Origin: Planctomycetota bacterium
Lineage (GTDB): Bacteria; Planctomycetota; Phycisphaerae; WQYP01
DNA length: 32,067 nt
NCBI GenBank assembly: GCA_021785435.1
Contig: JAJYFE010000043.1
Location: 1 to 32,067 of the forward strand
Reading direction: 5' to 3'
Each line of letters starts with the position of its first letter. Position 1 is the stretch's first letter. The notes beneath the pieces were generated by a model that was not told the origin of the DNA, searched no databases, and worked only from the letters and a program-made list of their open reading frames with translations. A program made the translations under genes and the position numbers. Below are positions 25,543 through 32,067 of the stretch, one piece after another.

Positions 25543-26430
25543 ATGACAATCGGTAAATTTGCGGATCAAGTCGTCTGGATCAGCGGCGCAACCTCCGGCA
25601 TCGGTGCGGCCGCGGCGCGGTTGTTCGCCGCGGAGGGAGCCAAAGTGGCGGTGGTTGGGCGTACAGCCGCGGCGGGCCGGCGCATCGTGGATGAAATCCG
25701 GCACGAAGGCGGCCAGGCGTTGTTTACGCCTTGCGACGTGAGCCAGCCTGCGGCGGTACAGGATTCCATCGACTGGACGGTGCGGGAATTCGGCGCTTTG
25801 CATGTGCTGGTGAATAATGCTGGGATGGTGCAGGTGAAAATGCTGCACGAGTGCTCGGATGAGGATTGGGATTACGTGATGGCGGTTAACGTCAAGTCCA
25901 TGTTCTGGGCGTTCAAAGCCGCCCTGCCCCACCTGCGCCGGCAGCCGCGCAGCCACGTGGTGAACGTCGGTTCCATCAGCAGCTTCGTCGGGCAGGGCGC
26001 CACGCCCGTGTACACGACCTCCAAGCACGCGATTCTGGGCCTGACTCGTTCCATCGCGCTGGATTACGCTGCCGACGGCATCCGTTGCAACTGTGTGTGT
26101 CCCGGCATTACCGACACGCCGTTACTTCGCGAACACCTCAACCAGCAACCCGACCCCGAAAACGCGCTGGCGACCCGCCTGCGCCGCGTACCGCTGGGGA
26201 TCGCCTTGACGCCGCACGACGTGGCCAAGGCCATCCTGTTCTTTTCCGGTGGCGAATCGTCCGGGATTACGGGGACGTCCTTGGTGATTGATTGCGGTTA
26301 TCTGACCGCCGCGGAATGGGACACAGAGGCTTTTAAGCAGTTGCGGGGCGCGCCTTCCCCAGGGCGCCCAGCCGTTTATGAGCCAAAGGCAATGACGATG
26401 CCGCGCGGCTCAAGGGAGGTGGTGCGATGA
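25543..26430 (+). CDS. SDR-family NAD(P)-dependent oxidoreductase
   Basis: 295 residues; the ATG follows AAAGG. It is a classical short-chain dehydrogenase: glycine-rich SGATSGIG (14-21), NNAG (91-94), Asn116, catalytic Ser144, Tyr157 and Lys161 (YTTSK), and PGIT after the catalytic lysine. It has a C-terminal extension of about 35 residues past the usual end (VIDCGYL). Members of this group oxidise sugars, sugar alcohols or sugar acids. With the neighbouring isomerase, dehydrogenase and aldolase it would serve in catabolism of the released sugar. The stop overlaps the next ATG (ATGA). Confidence 0.85.
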   Translation: MTIGKFADQVVWISGATSGIGAAAARLFAAEGAKVAVVGRTAAAGRRIVDEIRHEGGQALFTPCDVSQPAAVQDSIDWTVREFGALHVLVNNAGMVQVKMLHECSDEDWDYVMAVNVKSMFWAFKAALPHLRRQPRSHVVNVGSISSFVGQGATPVYTTSKHAILGLTRSIALDYAADGIRCNCVCPGITDTPLLREHLNQQPDPENALATRLRRVPLGIALTPHDVAKAILFFSGGESSGITGTSLVIDCGYLTAAEWDTEAFKQLRGAPSPGRPAVYEPKAMTMPRGSREVVR

Positions 26431-27272
26431 AACTTCAACTGGCGTGTGCGGATTTCACGTTTCCGCTGCTCGAACATGATAAGGTGCTCAAGCTGATTTC
26501 GCTGTTGGAAGTGCAGGGAGTCGATATTGGCCTGTTTGAAGGGCGTAGCCATTTATGGCCGTCACGGGAGTTTGCCGATATTCCGCATCGCGCTGGCGAA
26601 CTGCGCCGCAAAACCGCGGACGCCGGTCTAACGATTGCCGATGTCTTCCTCCAGGCTGCGCCGGGTTTTCAAGCCTACCCCATCAACCATCCGGAAATCT
26701 CGCGCCGCCAACAGGCGCGCGAGTTGTTTCTCAAAACCTTGGATTACGCCGCTGCCGCCGGGGCGCGCCACGTGACCTGTCTGCCGGGCGTTCGCTTCGC
26801 TGGGGAGGCACGCGACCGCTGGCTGGGGCGGGCCGCCGAAGAGCTTGCCTGGCGGATCGAGATGGCCCGCCGGCGGGATTTGAGTTTCAGCACCGAAGTG
26901 CATTTAGGCTCGCTGGCCGAAACCCCCGACGAGGCGTTGGACCTGCTGGCGCGTGTCCCCGGCCTGACGCTCACGCTGGATTACACCCACTTCATCCGCA
27001 ATGGCATCCCCGACAGCGCTGTTCATGCCCTGCTTCCCTACGCCCGCCATTTTCATATTCGCGGCGCCTGCCCCGGCCGCATTCAGGCCTCTTTTCAGCG
27101 CAACACCATCGACTACCGTGCGATCTGTCAGCGCCTCAGGAAAAGCGCCTATGCCGGCTGGCTGGGCCTTGAATTCATTTGGGTCGAATGGGAAAACTCC
27201 AACGAATGTGACAATGTTTCGGAGACCATTCAGTTCCGCGATTTCATCCGCAAAGCTTGGGATGAAGCGTGA
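26427..27272 (+). CDS. Sugar phosphate isomerase/epimerase-like (AP endonuclease 2 fold)
   Basis: 281 residues. The ATG overlaps the SDR stop. It is a TIM barrel of the xylose-isomerase-like group. Glu157 (STEVHL), Asp185 (LDYTH), His210 (HFHIRG) and Glu249 (LEFIW) fit the four metal ligands of this family. Members interconvert ketoses or epimers, or act as dehydratases of inositol-type sugars. As the last gene of the plus-strand cluster, it probably performs an early step on the free sugar. Its stop lies 3 bases from the end of the converging hicA remnant. Confidence 0.75.
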   Translation: MKLQLACADFTFPLLEHDKVLKLISLLEVQGVDIGLFEGRSHLWPSREFADIPHRAGELRRKTADAGLTIADVFLQAAPGFQAYPINHPEISRRQQARELFLKTLDYAAAAGARHVTCLPGVRFAGEARDRWLGRAAEELAWRIEMARRRDLSFSTEVHLGSLAETPDEALDLLARVPGLTLTLDYTHFIRNGIPDSAVHALLPYARHFHIRGACPGRIQASFQRNTIDYRAICQRLRKSAYAGWLGLEFIWVEWENSNECDNVSETIQFRDFIRKAWDEA

Positions 27273-27275
27273 CGG

Positions 27276-27496
27276 TCAAATCAACGCCAGGAACTGCTCG
27301 ACAGTCATTCCGGCATCGCGCATCAAGCCGCGCAGAAGTCCGCGGTCAAGCTCGCGATGATGGGGATGGAAAGATTGACTGGAACACCAGGTTTCACAAG
27401 AATCATGTGGCTTCCGCGCTGACGAGCGAAGTGCCAACCCGCCCGCTCGAAGGCGCGACGGACATCACGTCCGCTGAGCACCGGAAGTTGCGGCAT
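27276..27496 (-). pseudogene. hicA: HicA-type mRNA interferase toxin, frameshifted
   Basis: Reading the minus strand from 27496, MPQLPVLSGRDVRRAFERAG and the following GSHMILVKPG are a typical HicA start with the catalytic His30. After NLSIP the frame shifts and stops at 27323, giving 57 residues. In the adjacent frame the expected C-terminus continues as HHRELDRGLLRGLMRDAGMT and so on to a TGA at 27276. One base is missing in the G-run at 27362-27365 (C-run in the gene). The intact form would have been about 73 residues, the usual HicA size. The toxin is either inactive or the base loss is a sequencing error in a homopolymer. Confidence 0.8.
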
Positions 27497-27514
27497 GCCG
27501 GGACCCCCACCCAG

Positions 27515-27721
27515 TCAAACGGTGACGAGCTCAACATCACGCGGGGCAAGCGGCTGTTCCGCTTTGTCCGGTTCGGCTTCCAACCATGCGGCGATGGCTT
27601 CACGGATGTTGGCCAGCGCCGCGGCCCGCGTCGGCCCCTGCGACCAGCAGCCGCGCAGCGCCGGCACATGCGCTACGAAGCCGGAATCCTCGCCAGCCTC
27701 GATAACCACCTTGAGCGTCAT
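27515..27721 (-). CDS. hicB: HicB-type antitoxin
   Basis: 68 residues. The ATG at 27721 is preferred because GGAG lies 8 bases upstream; longer in-frame readings run into the MITE-like element. MTLKVVIEAGEDSGFVAHVP, then LRGCWSQGPTR and ANIREAIAAWLEA, is the compact HicB domain of the partial RNase H fold. It would bind and silence HicA. It lacks the C-terminal DNA-binding domain found in longer HicB proteins. It precedes hicA by 18 bases in one operon (antitoxin first). A MITE-like element begins about 37 bases upstream and may have replaced the native promoter. Confidence 0.8.
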   Translation of the reverse strand: MTLKVVIEAGEDSGFVAHVPALRGCWSQGPTRAAALANIREAIAAWLEAEPDKAEQPLAPRDVELVTV

Positions 27722-27757
27722 AGCAGTACTCCAGCCCGCCAAGCGTCCCACCACATA

Positions 27758-27921
27758 GTGAGAACGCAGAATGAGCGCGGTGATCGAAACAAGGCACCCG
27801 GCCGGCCGCAGTAGCAGGTCGAAGATCCGCCCCGATGGACACAGTCTCCGTGCCGTGGCTCTTCTGCTGGTTCGACGGCACATCGGAGTATACCTACTAC
27901 TGATTCATTCCGCGTTCCTAC
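27758..27921. mobile_element. MITE-like element, copy 3
   Basis: This 164-bp element is related to the one at 11850. The left end GTGAGAACGCAGAATGA and the right end TCATTCCGCGTTCCTAC are imperfect inverted repeats (3 mismatches in 17). Its right two-thirds (27814-27921) are very similar to 11909-12016, including the 29-bp core (27814-27842, one mismatch to the others). The left third has diverged. TA precedes the left end but not the right, so the target duplication has decayed. It occupies the spacer between hicB and the end of the cobalamin operon, which holds no other clear feature. Confidence 0.65.
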
Positions 27922-27997
27922 CATGAATACTACATCGAAACAGGCTGGGGCAACGAAAACGTCGCGCGCGGGACGGCGGTATAAGCGTTTTAGGGTT

Positions 27998-30898
27998 TTA
28001 CAATCCCATCAGCCGATAAATCTCGTTCATGTCCAGATGCTGGCGCACGATAGCAGCCACGCGATTCAATTCCGGCTCCAGGTTATAGCGCGCCGCGGTC
28101 GAACCGAGTGGCGCCAGACCGCGATGGCGGCGCAGCTGATCCAGGAACCAGCGACGGAATTCATCGGCGTCGAAAATGCCATGCAAATAGGTTCCCCAGA
28201 CACGGTGATCCACGTCCGCCGCGCCGAGGGCGTCGCCCTGGTGGCTTATCAGAAACGGGTCGCGCCACGAAGGGGAACCACGCGCGGTTAAGCCATGATG
28301 AATTTCATATCCAACCACCTCACATCCGGAAGGAAGATGTGTGGCGCGGGTTTGACGGAGCGTTTTATCAGGTGCGAATACGGTGTGGATCGGCAGGAGA
28401 TTAAGACCAGCTACGGTCCGGCCCCCCGGCTCGCGCGCGATGCCGGCAGTGGCATGGTCGGCTGCTGCATTATCGGCGGTCTCCACGCCATGCGGATCGG
28501 AGATAGTCGCACCCAGCATCTGAAAACCGCCGCAAATGCCGACAATTTCCGTTCGCCCCTGCAGGGCCACCAAGGCCGCCGCCAGGCCGCCCTGGCGCAG
28601 ACAGGCTAAATCCGCTATCGTATTTTTACTGCCGGGAAGAATCAGTGCATCCGGCACGCCCAAGTCTTCCGGTGCGCGCACCAGGCGCAGGCATACGTCT
28701 GGTTCGAGCCGCAGGGCGTCCAGGTCGGTGAAGTTGGAAAGGTGCGGCAGGTCGATAACGGCGAGATCGAGCTGGCCTTCCGCATCCGGTGCAACCGCCC
28801 GGTTGCGTTGTCGCCAGAGATGGGAATCTTCTTCCGGCAGGTTAAGATTTTCAATGAACGGCACCACGCCCAGTACGCGGCGGCCGGTGTGGGCGTAGGT
28901 ATAATCAAGGGCTGGCGCCAGCAAGGCCGCGTCGCCGCGGAATTTGTTAACGACAAAGCCGGCCACCAGCGATCGTTCCAGTTCGCCGAGCACTTCCATG
29001 GTGCCCACGAATGAGGCAAAAACGCCGCCGCGATCAATATCACCTACCAGCAGCACCGGCGCCTGGGCGTGGCGGGCCATGCGCATATTAACAATATCAT
29101 GCGCTTGGAGATTGACCTCACCGGGGCTGCCGGCGCCTTCGATGAGCACCGCGTCGAACTCGGCGGCCAGCGAGTCGAAACAGGCGGCGACGGTGTCAAA
29201 GATGGTTGGCTTGAACTGAAAATATTCCTGCACGCTCATATGACCGATGGGGCGGCCGCGGAGAATCACCTGGGCGCCAACGTGGGAATGGGGCTTGAGC
29301 AAAATGGGATTCATGCGCACCTCTGGTTCCAGGCGACAGGCCTGGGCCTGCACCACCTGGGCTCGCCCCATTTCACCGCCGTCGCGGGTGACGAATGAAT
29401 TCAACGACATATTCTGCGCCTTAAAGGGCGCTACGCGCACGCCATCCTGCAGCAGAATTCGGCCCAAGGCTGCGGTAAGCAGACTCTTGCCGGCGCTGGA
29501 ACCCGTCCCCTGGAGCATAAGCACCGGCTTGTGCCGAGCCGCGGGTTTTCGATTTTCGACTTTGGATGGGCTGCCTTGAAAATGGGGGGCGGGCTTGGGG
29601 TCGCCGGTGGCGGCCGAGACGCCTGCGTTACCACCATTATTGCCTTCTGCGAGTTGAAGGCTCGCTTCTAAAGAATGCCCGGTGCGACATAAGGGGCTGC
29701 CTTGAAAATGGGAAATGGAGGCGTCTACCGGAACGCCATTTCCGGCGGAGGTCTCCAAGGCGACTCCTCGACCGGAGGCTGGGTAGGGGGGGGGACGATT
29801 ATTTTCGATTGTGGATTTTGGGTTGGCCAGGATCTCGGCAAGCGCCGCAACCAAGCGGGCATTTTCGTGGGGTGGTCGCACCGCCACCCGGAAGAATCGT
29901 TCCGCGAACGCGGCGTCTTCCGGCCAGGTGCGGATGGCGATAGCTCGTTCCCGCAGCAGCCGCCGGGCCAGGGTTGCGGCGGTCAGCGGTGCGCCGCCAG
30001 CCGCGGAAAGAATCTCCACGAATAGAAAATTAGCTGCACCGGGATGGACGTGAAACACACCCAGACGTTGCAATTGATGGCTCAACTGCTCACGCCACTG
30101 CGCTGCCAGCGTCTGGGATTGTGCTACAAACTTCACGTCGTGCATGGCGGACACCCCCACGGCTTGGGCCAGCGTATTGACCGTCCAGGGGGGTAACCAG
30201 CGGCGTAGATTTTCCGCCAGTGGAGCCGTGGCAAAAGCGCAGCCGAGCCGTAGCCCCGGGATGGCGAACATTTTGGTCAGCGATTTCACGACGATGAGGT
30301 TGGCGTACCGGGCTTCGGCCAAGGAGCGGTAATTGGGTACAAAATCGGCGAACGATTCATCCACGATGAACCAGGTCGCCGAAAATTCAGTGATAACCCG
30401 CTCCAGGTCCGCAGCGGACAATAGCCGGCCCGTCGGATTATTGGGTTGACCGAGAAAAACCACCTCGCCGCCGCGCAATGTTCCACGAAGTTCGCTCCAG
30501 TTCAGGTTGAACTGATTTTCCGCGCCCAGCACCAATGGCTTCAGGCTCCATCCGGCCAGCTCGGCGATATCGCGGTAGTCGCGGTACGAAGGAATGGGAA
30601 TAACCGCCCGCGTGGCGGGAATAGCACGGGGCAGAACATGCAGAATTTCGGTTGAGCCGTTGCCGACCACAAGGTGTTCCCGTGGCAACCCGTGCCGTGC
30701 GGCGATGGCTTCCACCAGTGCCGTCGCTTCCTGATCCGGATAATACGCTAGCTCCGAAACATGGCGGCTGATAACCCGGCGTAACCATTCCGGTGGACCA
30801 ACGGGATTGATATTGGCGCTGAAATCCAGTAATTCGTCCGGCGCACAGCCGGCTTGCTCGGCCAGCTGGCGCCGTTGGCCGCCGTGGGCGGGCATCAT
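27998..30898 (-). CDS. CobD-CobQ fusion: threonine-phosphate decarboxylase and cobyric acid synthase
   Basis: 966 residues. The ATG at 30898 overlaps the cobS stop (ATGA); an upstream in-frame ATG at 30928 would overlap cobS by 34 bases. Residues 1-358 are a PLP aminotransferase-fold decarboxylase like Cob[14 protein letters not shown], and SLTK with Lys209 before [10 protein letters not shown]. CobD makes aminopropanol phosphate for the nucleotide loop. Residues 458-966 are CobQ: nucleotide-binding GTGSSAGKS (464-472), KAQNMSLNS, glutaminase Cys789 in [10 protein letters not shown], and His906 in TYLHGIF. CobQ amidates adenosylcobyrinic acid diamide to cobyric acid. The linker (about 359-457) is low complexity and includes [11 protein letters not shown] and two copies of HFQGSP 42 residues apart. 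Its DNA resembles the palindromic repeats found elsewhere. The two activities fit consecutive steps around cobinamide formation. Confidence 0.85.
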   Translation of the reverse strand: MMPAHGGQRRQLAEQAGCAPDELLDFSANINPVGPPEWLRRVISRHVSELAYYPDQEATALVEAIAARHGLPREHLVVGNGSTEILHVLPRAIPATRAVIPIPSYRDYRDIAELAGWSLKPLVLGAENQFNLNWSELRGTLRGGEVVFLGQPNNPTGRLLSAADLERVITEFSATWFIVDESFADFVPNYRSLAEARYANLIVVKSLTKMFAIPGLRLGCAFATAPLAENLRRWLPPWTVNTLAQAVGVSAMHDVKFVAQSQTLAAQWREQLSHQLQRLGVFHVHPGAANFLFVEILSAAGGAPLTAATLARRLLRERAIAIRTWPEDAAFAERFFRVAVRPPHENARLVAALAEILANPKSTIENNRPPPYPASGRGVALETSAGNGVPVDASISHFQGSPLCRTGHSLEASLQLAEGNNGGNAGVSAATGDPKPAPHFQGSPSKVENRKPAARHKPVLMLQGTGSSAGKSLLTAALGRILLQDGVRVAPFKAQNMSLNSFVTRDGGEMGRAQVVQAQACRLEPEVRMNPILLKPHSHVGAQVILRGRPIGHMSVQEYFQFKPTIFDTVAACFDSLAAEFDAVLIEGAGSPGEVNLQAHDIVNMRMARHAQAPVLLVGDIDRGGVFASFVGTMEVLGELERSLVAGFVVNKFRGDAALLAPALDYTYAHTGRRVLGVVPFIENLNLPEEDSHLWRQRNRAVAPDAEGQLDLAVIDLPHLSNFTDLDALRLEPDVCLRLVRAPEDLGVPDALILPGSKNTIADLACLRQGGLAAALVALQGRTEIVGICGGFQMLGATISDPHGVETADNAAADHATAGIAREPGGRTVAGLNLLPIHTVFAPDKTLRQTRATHLPSGCEVVGYEIHHGLTARGSPSWRDPFLISHQGDALGAADVDHRVWGTYLHGIFDADEFRRWFLDQLRRHRGLAPLGSTAARYNLEPELNRVAAIVRQHLDMNEIYRLMGL
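29568..29778. repeat. Repeat-derived segment encoding the CobD-CobQ linker
   Basis: GGGCTGCCTTGAAAATGGG occurs twice, at 29568-29586 and 29694-29712, exactly 126 bases (42 codons) apart, so the frame is kept. Between and after the copies are two stretches resembling the REPIN-like arm. One is GGTCGCCGGTGGCGGCCGAG (29599 on). The other is GGTCTCCAAGGCGACTCCTC (29750 on), which is preceded by TTTCCGGCGGAG, as is the arm at 4979. The first is more degenerate. A GATTTTCGATTTTCGA-like simple repeat lies next to the segment. Confidence 0.6.
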
Positions 30899-31656
30899 AA
30901 GGCACCCCGGGCGTGGATCCCCAGCCATGTGATCATGGTGAACACCGGCATCAGCTCCGTAAGCTCACAAGCGGCGCCATATACATCTCCGGTCGCCCCA
31001 CCAATTTTATGAAAGCTCCACGCCGCCAGCAGGAGCGCCGCGGCCAGCGAGACGCCGGCGATAGCCAACCCTTCCATTTGCAATAGGCCGTAAGCGGCGG
31101 CGGCCAGAACCAGTACCGCCCAGCCGGCCTGCAGCGCCGTACGCCGTTCGGCAAACGGTTTTCCGAGCCCGCCCTCGGGACGGGCGTAAGGCAGCAGGCT
31201 TAGCACGAGCAACATGCCGCAACGCCCGGCGATCGGCGTAAGGGCGGCGACGCGCCAGAACGTCGGCGCCGGCAGGTTGGCGAAACATACTATTTTCATC
31301 GCCAGCGTAAGCACGATGGCGATCACGCCCATCGCGCCGATCCGACTGTCCTTCATGATTTCCAATATCCGTTGGCGGGAGCGGCTGCTGAAAAAACCAT
31401 CGGCCATATCGGACAGGCCATCCAGATGCATGCCGCCCGAAGCGCCCACCAGCCCCGCCACCAGCAGCACGCTGGCCACCGGTCCCGGCACAAGCCGCAC
31501 CAGCCCCCACGCGGCCGCACCGGCCGCAACCCCCAGCAGCAGCCCGACGAGCGGAAACATTGCCGGGGTGCCGCTCAGCGTGGCGGCATCACCGCACCAG
31601 GCCTCCGGCACAGGCAGGATGGTTAAAAACCGCAGGGCTGCGGCGAACCGTTTCAT
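30895..31656 (-). CDS. cobS: Cobalamin synthase (adenosylcobinamide-GDP ribazoletransferase)
   Basis: 253 residues, the usual CobS length. It joins adenosylcobinamide-GDP to alpha-ribazole phosphate at the inner membrane. The acidic motif [11 protein letters not shown] (77-87), then [15 protein letters not shown], is the conserved Mg-binding site. Several hydrophobic helices follow (about 34-73, 106-130, 178-215). The ATG overlaps the cobT stop and its own stop overlaps cobD-cobQ, so the three genes form one operon. No cobU gene is seen; it may lie upstream outside the window. Confidence 0.9.
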   Translation of the reverse strand: MKRFAAALRFLTILPVPEAWCGDAATLSGTPAMFPLVGLLLGVAAGAAAWGLVRLVPGPVASVLLVAGLVGASGGMHLDGLSDMADGFFSSRSRQRILEIMKDSRIGAMGVIAIVLTLAMKIVCFANLPAPTFWRVAALTPIAGRCGMLLVLSLLPYARPEGGLGKPFAERRTALQAGWAVLVLAAAAYGLLQMEGLAIAGVSLAAALLLAAWSFHKIGGATGDVYGAACELTELMPVFTMITWLGIHARGAL

Positions 31657-32067
31657 GGGTTGGCCTCGGACACCGCGGCTTCAGCGAAAGTGGCCACCTG
31701 CGTGAGCACGGCGACCGCGGCATCCACCAGCGGCATGGCCAGGGCGCTGCCAGTGCCTTCGCCCAGGCGCAAGCCCAGGTCCAGCAGGGGCTTTTTGCCG
31801 AGATGTTCGAGCATCACGCGATGCCCCGGCTCCGCGCCGCAGTGGCTGGCGATCATATAATCGGTACATTGGGGGCAGAGGGCCTGGGCGAGTAAAGCGC
31901 CGGCTGTGGAAATCAAGCCATCCACCAGGACTGGTTTGCGATTGGCCGCGGCGCCGAGAATCAACCCGGCAAGGCCGCCGATTTCAAAGCCGCCGACTTT
32001 CGCCAACACATCGAGGCCGTCCCGTCGGTCCGGCTGATTGATGCGCAGGGCCTGCTGGATGACCTGA
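31653..32067 (-). CDS. cobT: CobT, dimethylbenzimidazole phosphoribosyltransferase, C-terminal part
   Basis: The frame enters from the right edge, so only the last 137 codons are present. It makes alpha-ribazole phosphate from nicotinate mononucleotide and dimethylbenzimidazole. [36 protein letters not shown] and [18 protein letters not shown] are conserved CobT segments. The Glu in RLGEGTG is the catalytic base known from Salmonella CobT. Its TGA overlaps the cobS ATG. Any promoter or cobalamin riboswitch would lie beyond the window. Confidence 0.9.
   Translation of the reverse strand, partial: QVIQQALRINQPDRRDGLDVLAKVGGFEIGGLAGLILGAAANRKPVLVDGLISTAGALLAQALCPQCTDYMIASHCGAEPGHRVMLEHLGKKPLLDLGLRLGEGTGSALAMPLVDAAVAVLTQVATFAEAAVSEANP

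Noticed and set aside
27722..27997. Cobalamin riboswitch near the cob genes
   Set aside because: This spacer is downstream of the operon. It is filled by the MITE-like element, and no B12-box-like sequence was recognised.

Overview
The window is about 60% G+C and dense with accessory carbohydrate genes. It most likely comes from a Planctomycetota bacterium, perhaps class Phycisphaerae; a Verrucomicrobiota or Lentisphaerota relative is the alternative. The basis is a pseudopilin with the FTLIELLVVISIIAIL signature and a GDAHVTWE tail, many atypical glycosidase families, and uroporphyrinogen-decarboxylase-like (URO-D) genes inside a sugar cluster. No rRNA, tRNA, transporter, regulator or CRISPR array was seen, so the taxonomic call is inference.

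Layout, plus strand. Bases 2-2842 hold the 3' part of a GH42-like glycosidase. A roughly 620-bp spacer with a clear sigma-70-type promoter leads to a pseudopilin-like protein (3466-4749). After a spacer with a terminator-like hairpin and a large inverted repeat come a secreted CBM9-like/glycosidase protein, a LamG-like protein and a heparinase II/III-like protein (5181-11781). From 12114 to 27272 lies a nearly continuous plus-strand catabolic cluster: GH5-like glycosidase, a chimeric pseudogene, DUF6259-like glycosidase, two tandem URO-D paralogs, a DUF5060+DUF4038 (apiosidase-like) glycosidase, an (alpha/alpha)6-barrel glycosidase, an HpcH aldolase fused to two cupins, a 2-hydroxyacid dehydrogenase, an SDR dehydrogenase and a sugar isomerase/epimerase. 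Several junctions are ATGA or TGATG overlaps. Enzymes of this second block lack signal peptides, so they probably act in the cytoplasm on imported oligosaccharides. The released sugar would be isomerised, oxidised and cleaved by the aldolase.

Layout, minus strand. A hicB antitoxin and a frameshifted hicA converge on the sugar cluster. Beyond them lies a cobalamin operon (cobT, cobS, and a cobD-cobQ fusion) joined by ATGA overlaps.

The window is also rich in small repeats. One family is palindromic and REPIN-like (core AGTCGCC-NNN-GGCGACC). Copies sit at 4979-5101, 20077-20103 and 25403-25495, and degenerate ones lie inside the cobD-cobQ linker. A second group is three MITE-like elements (11850-12017, 20187-20417, 27758-27921) that share a 29-bp core but carry two different terminal inverted repeats. 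The repeats supply a stop codon, truncate a small frame, sit just upstream of hicB and may have built the protein linker. The chimeric pseudogene (start of an HpcH gene joined to the end of a URO-D gene) shows that the catabolic cluster was once duplicated and then partly deleted.
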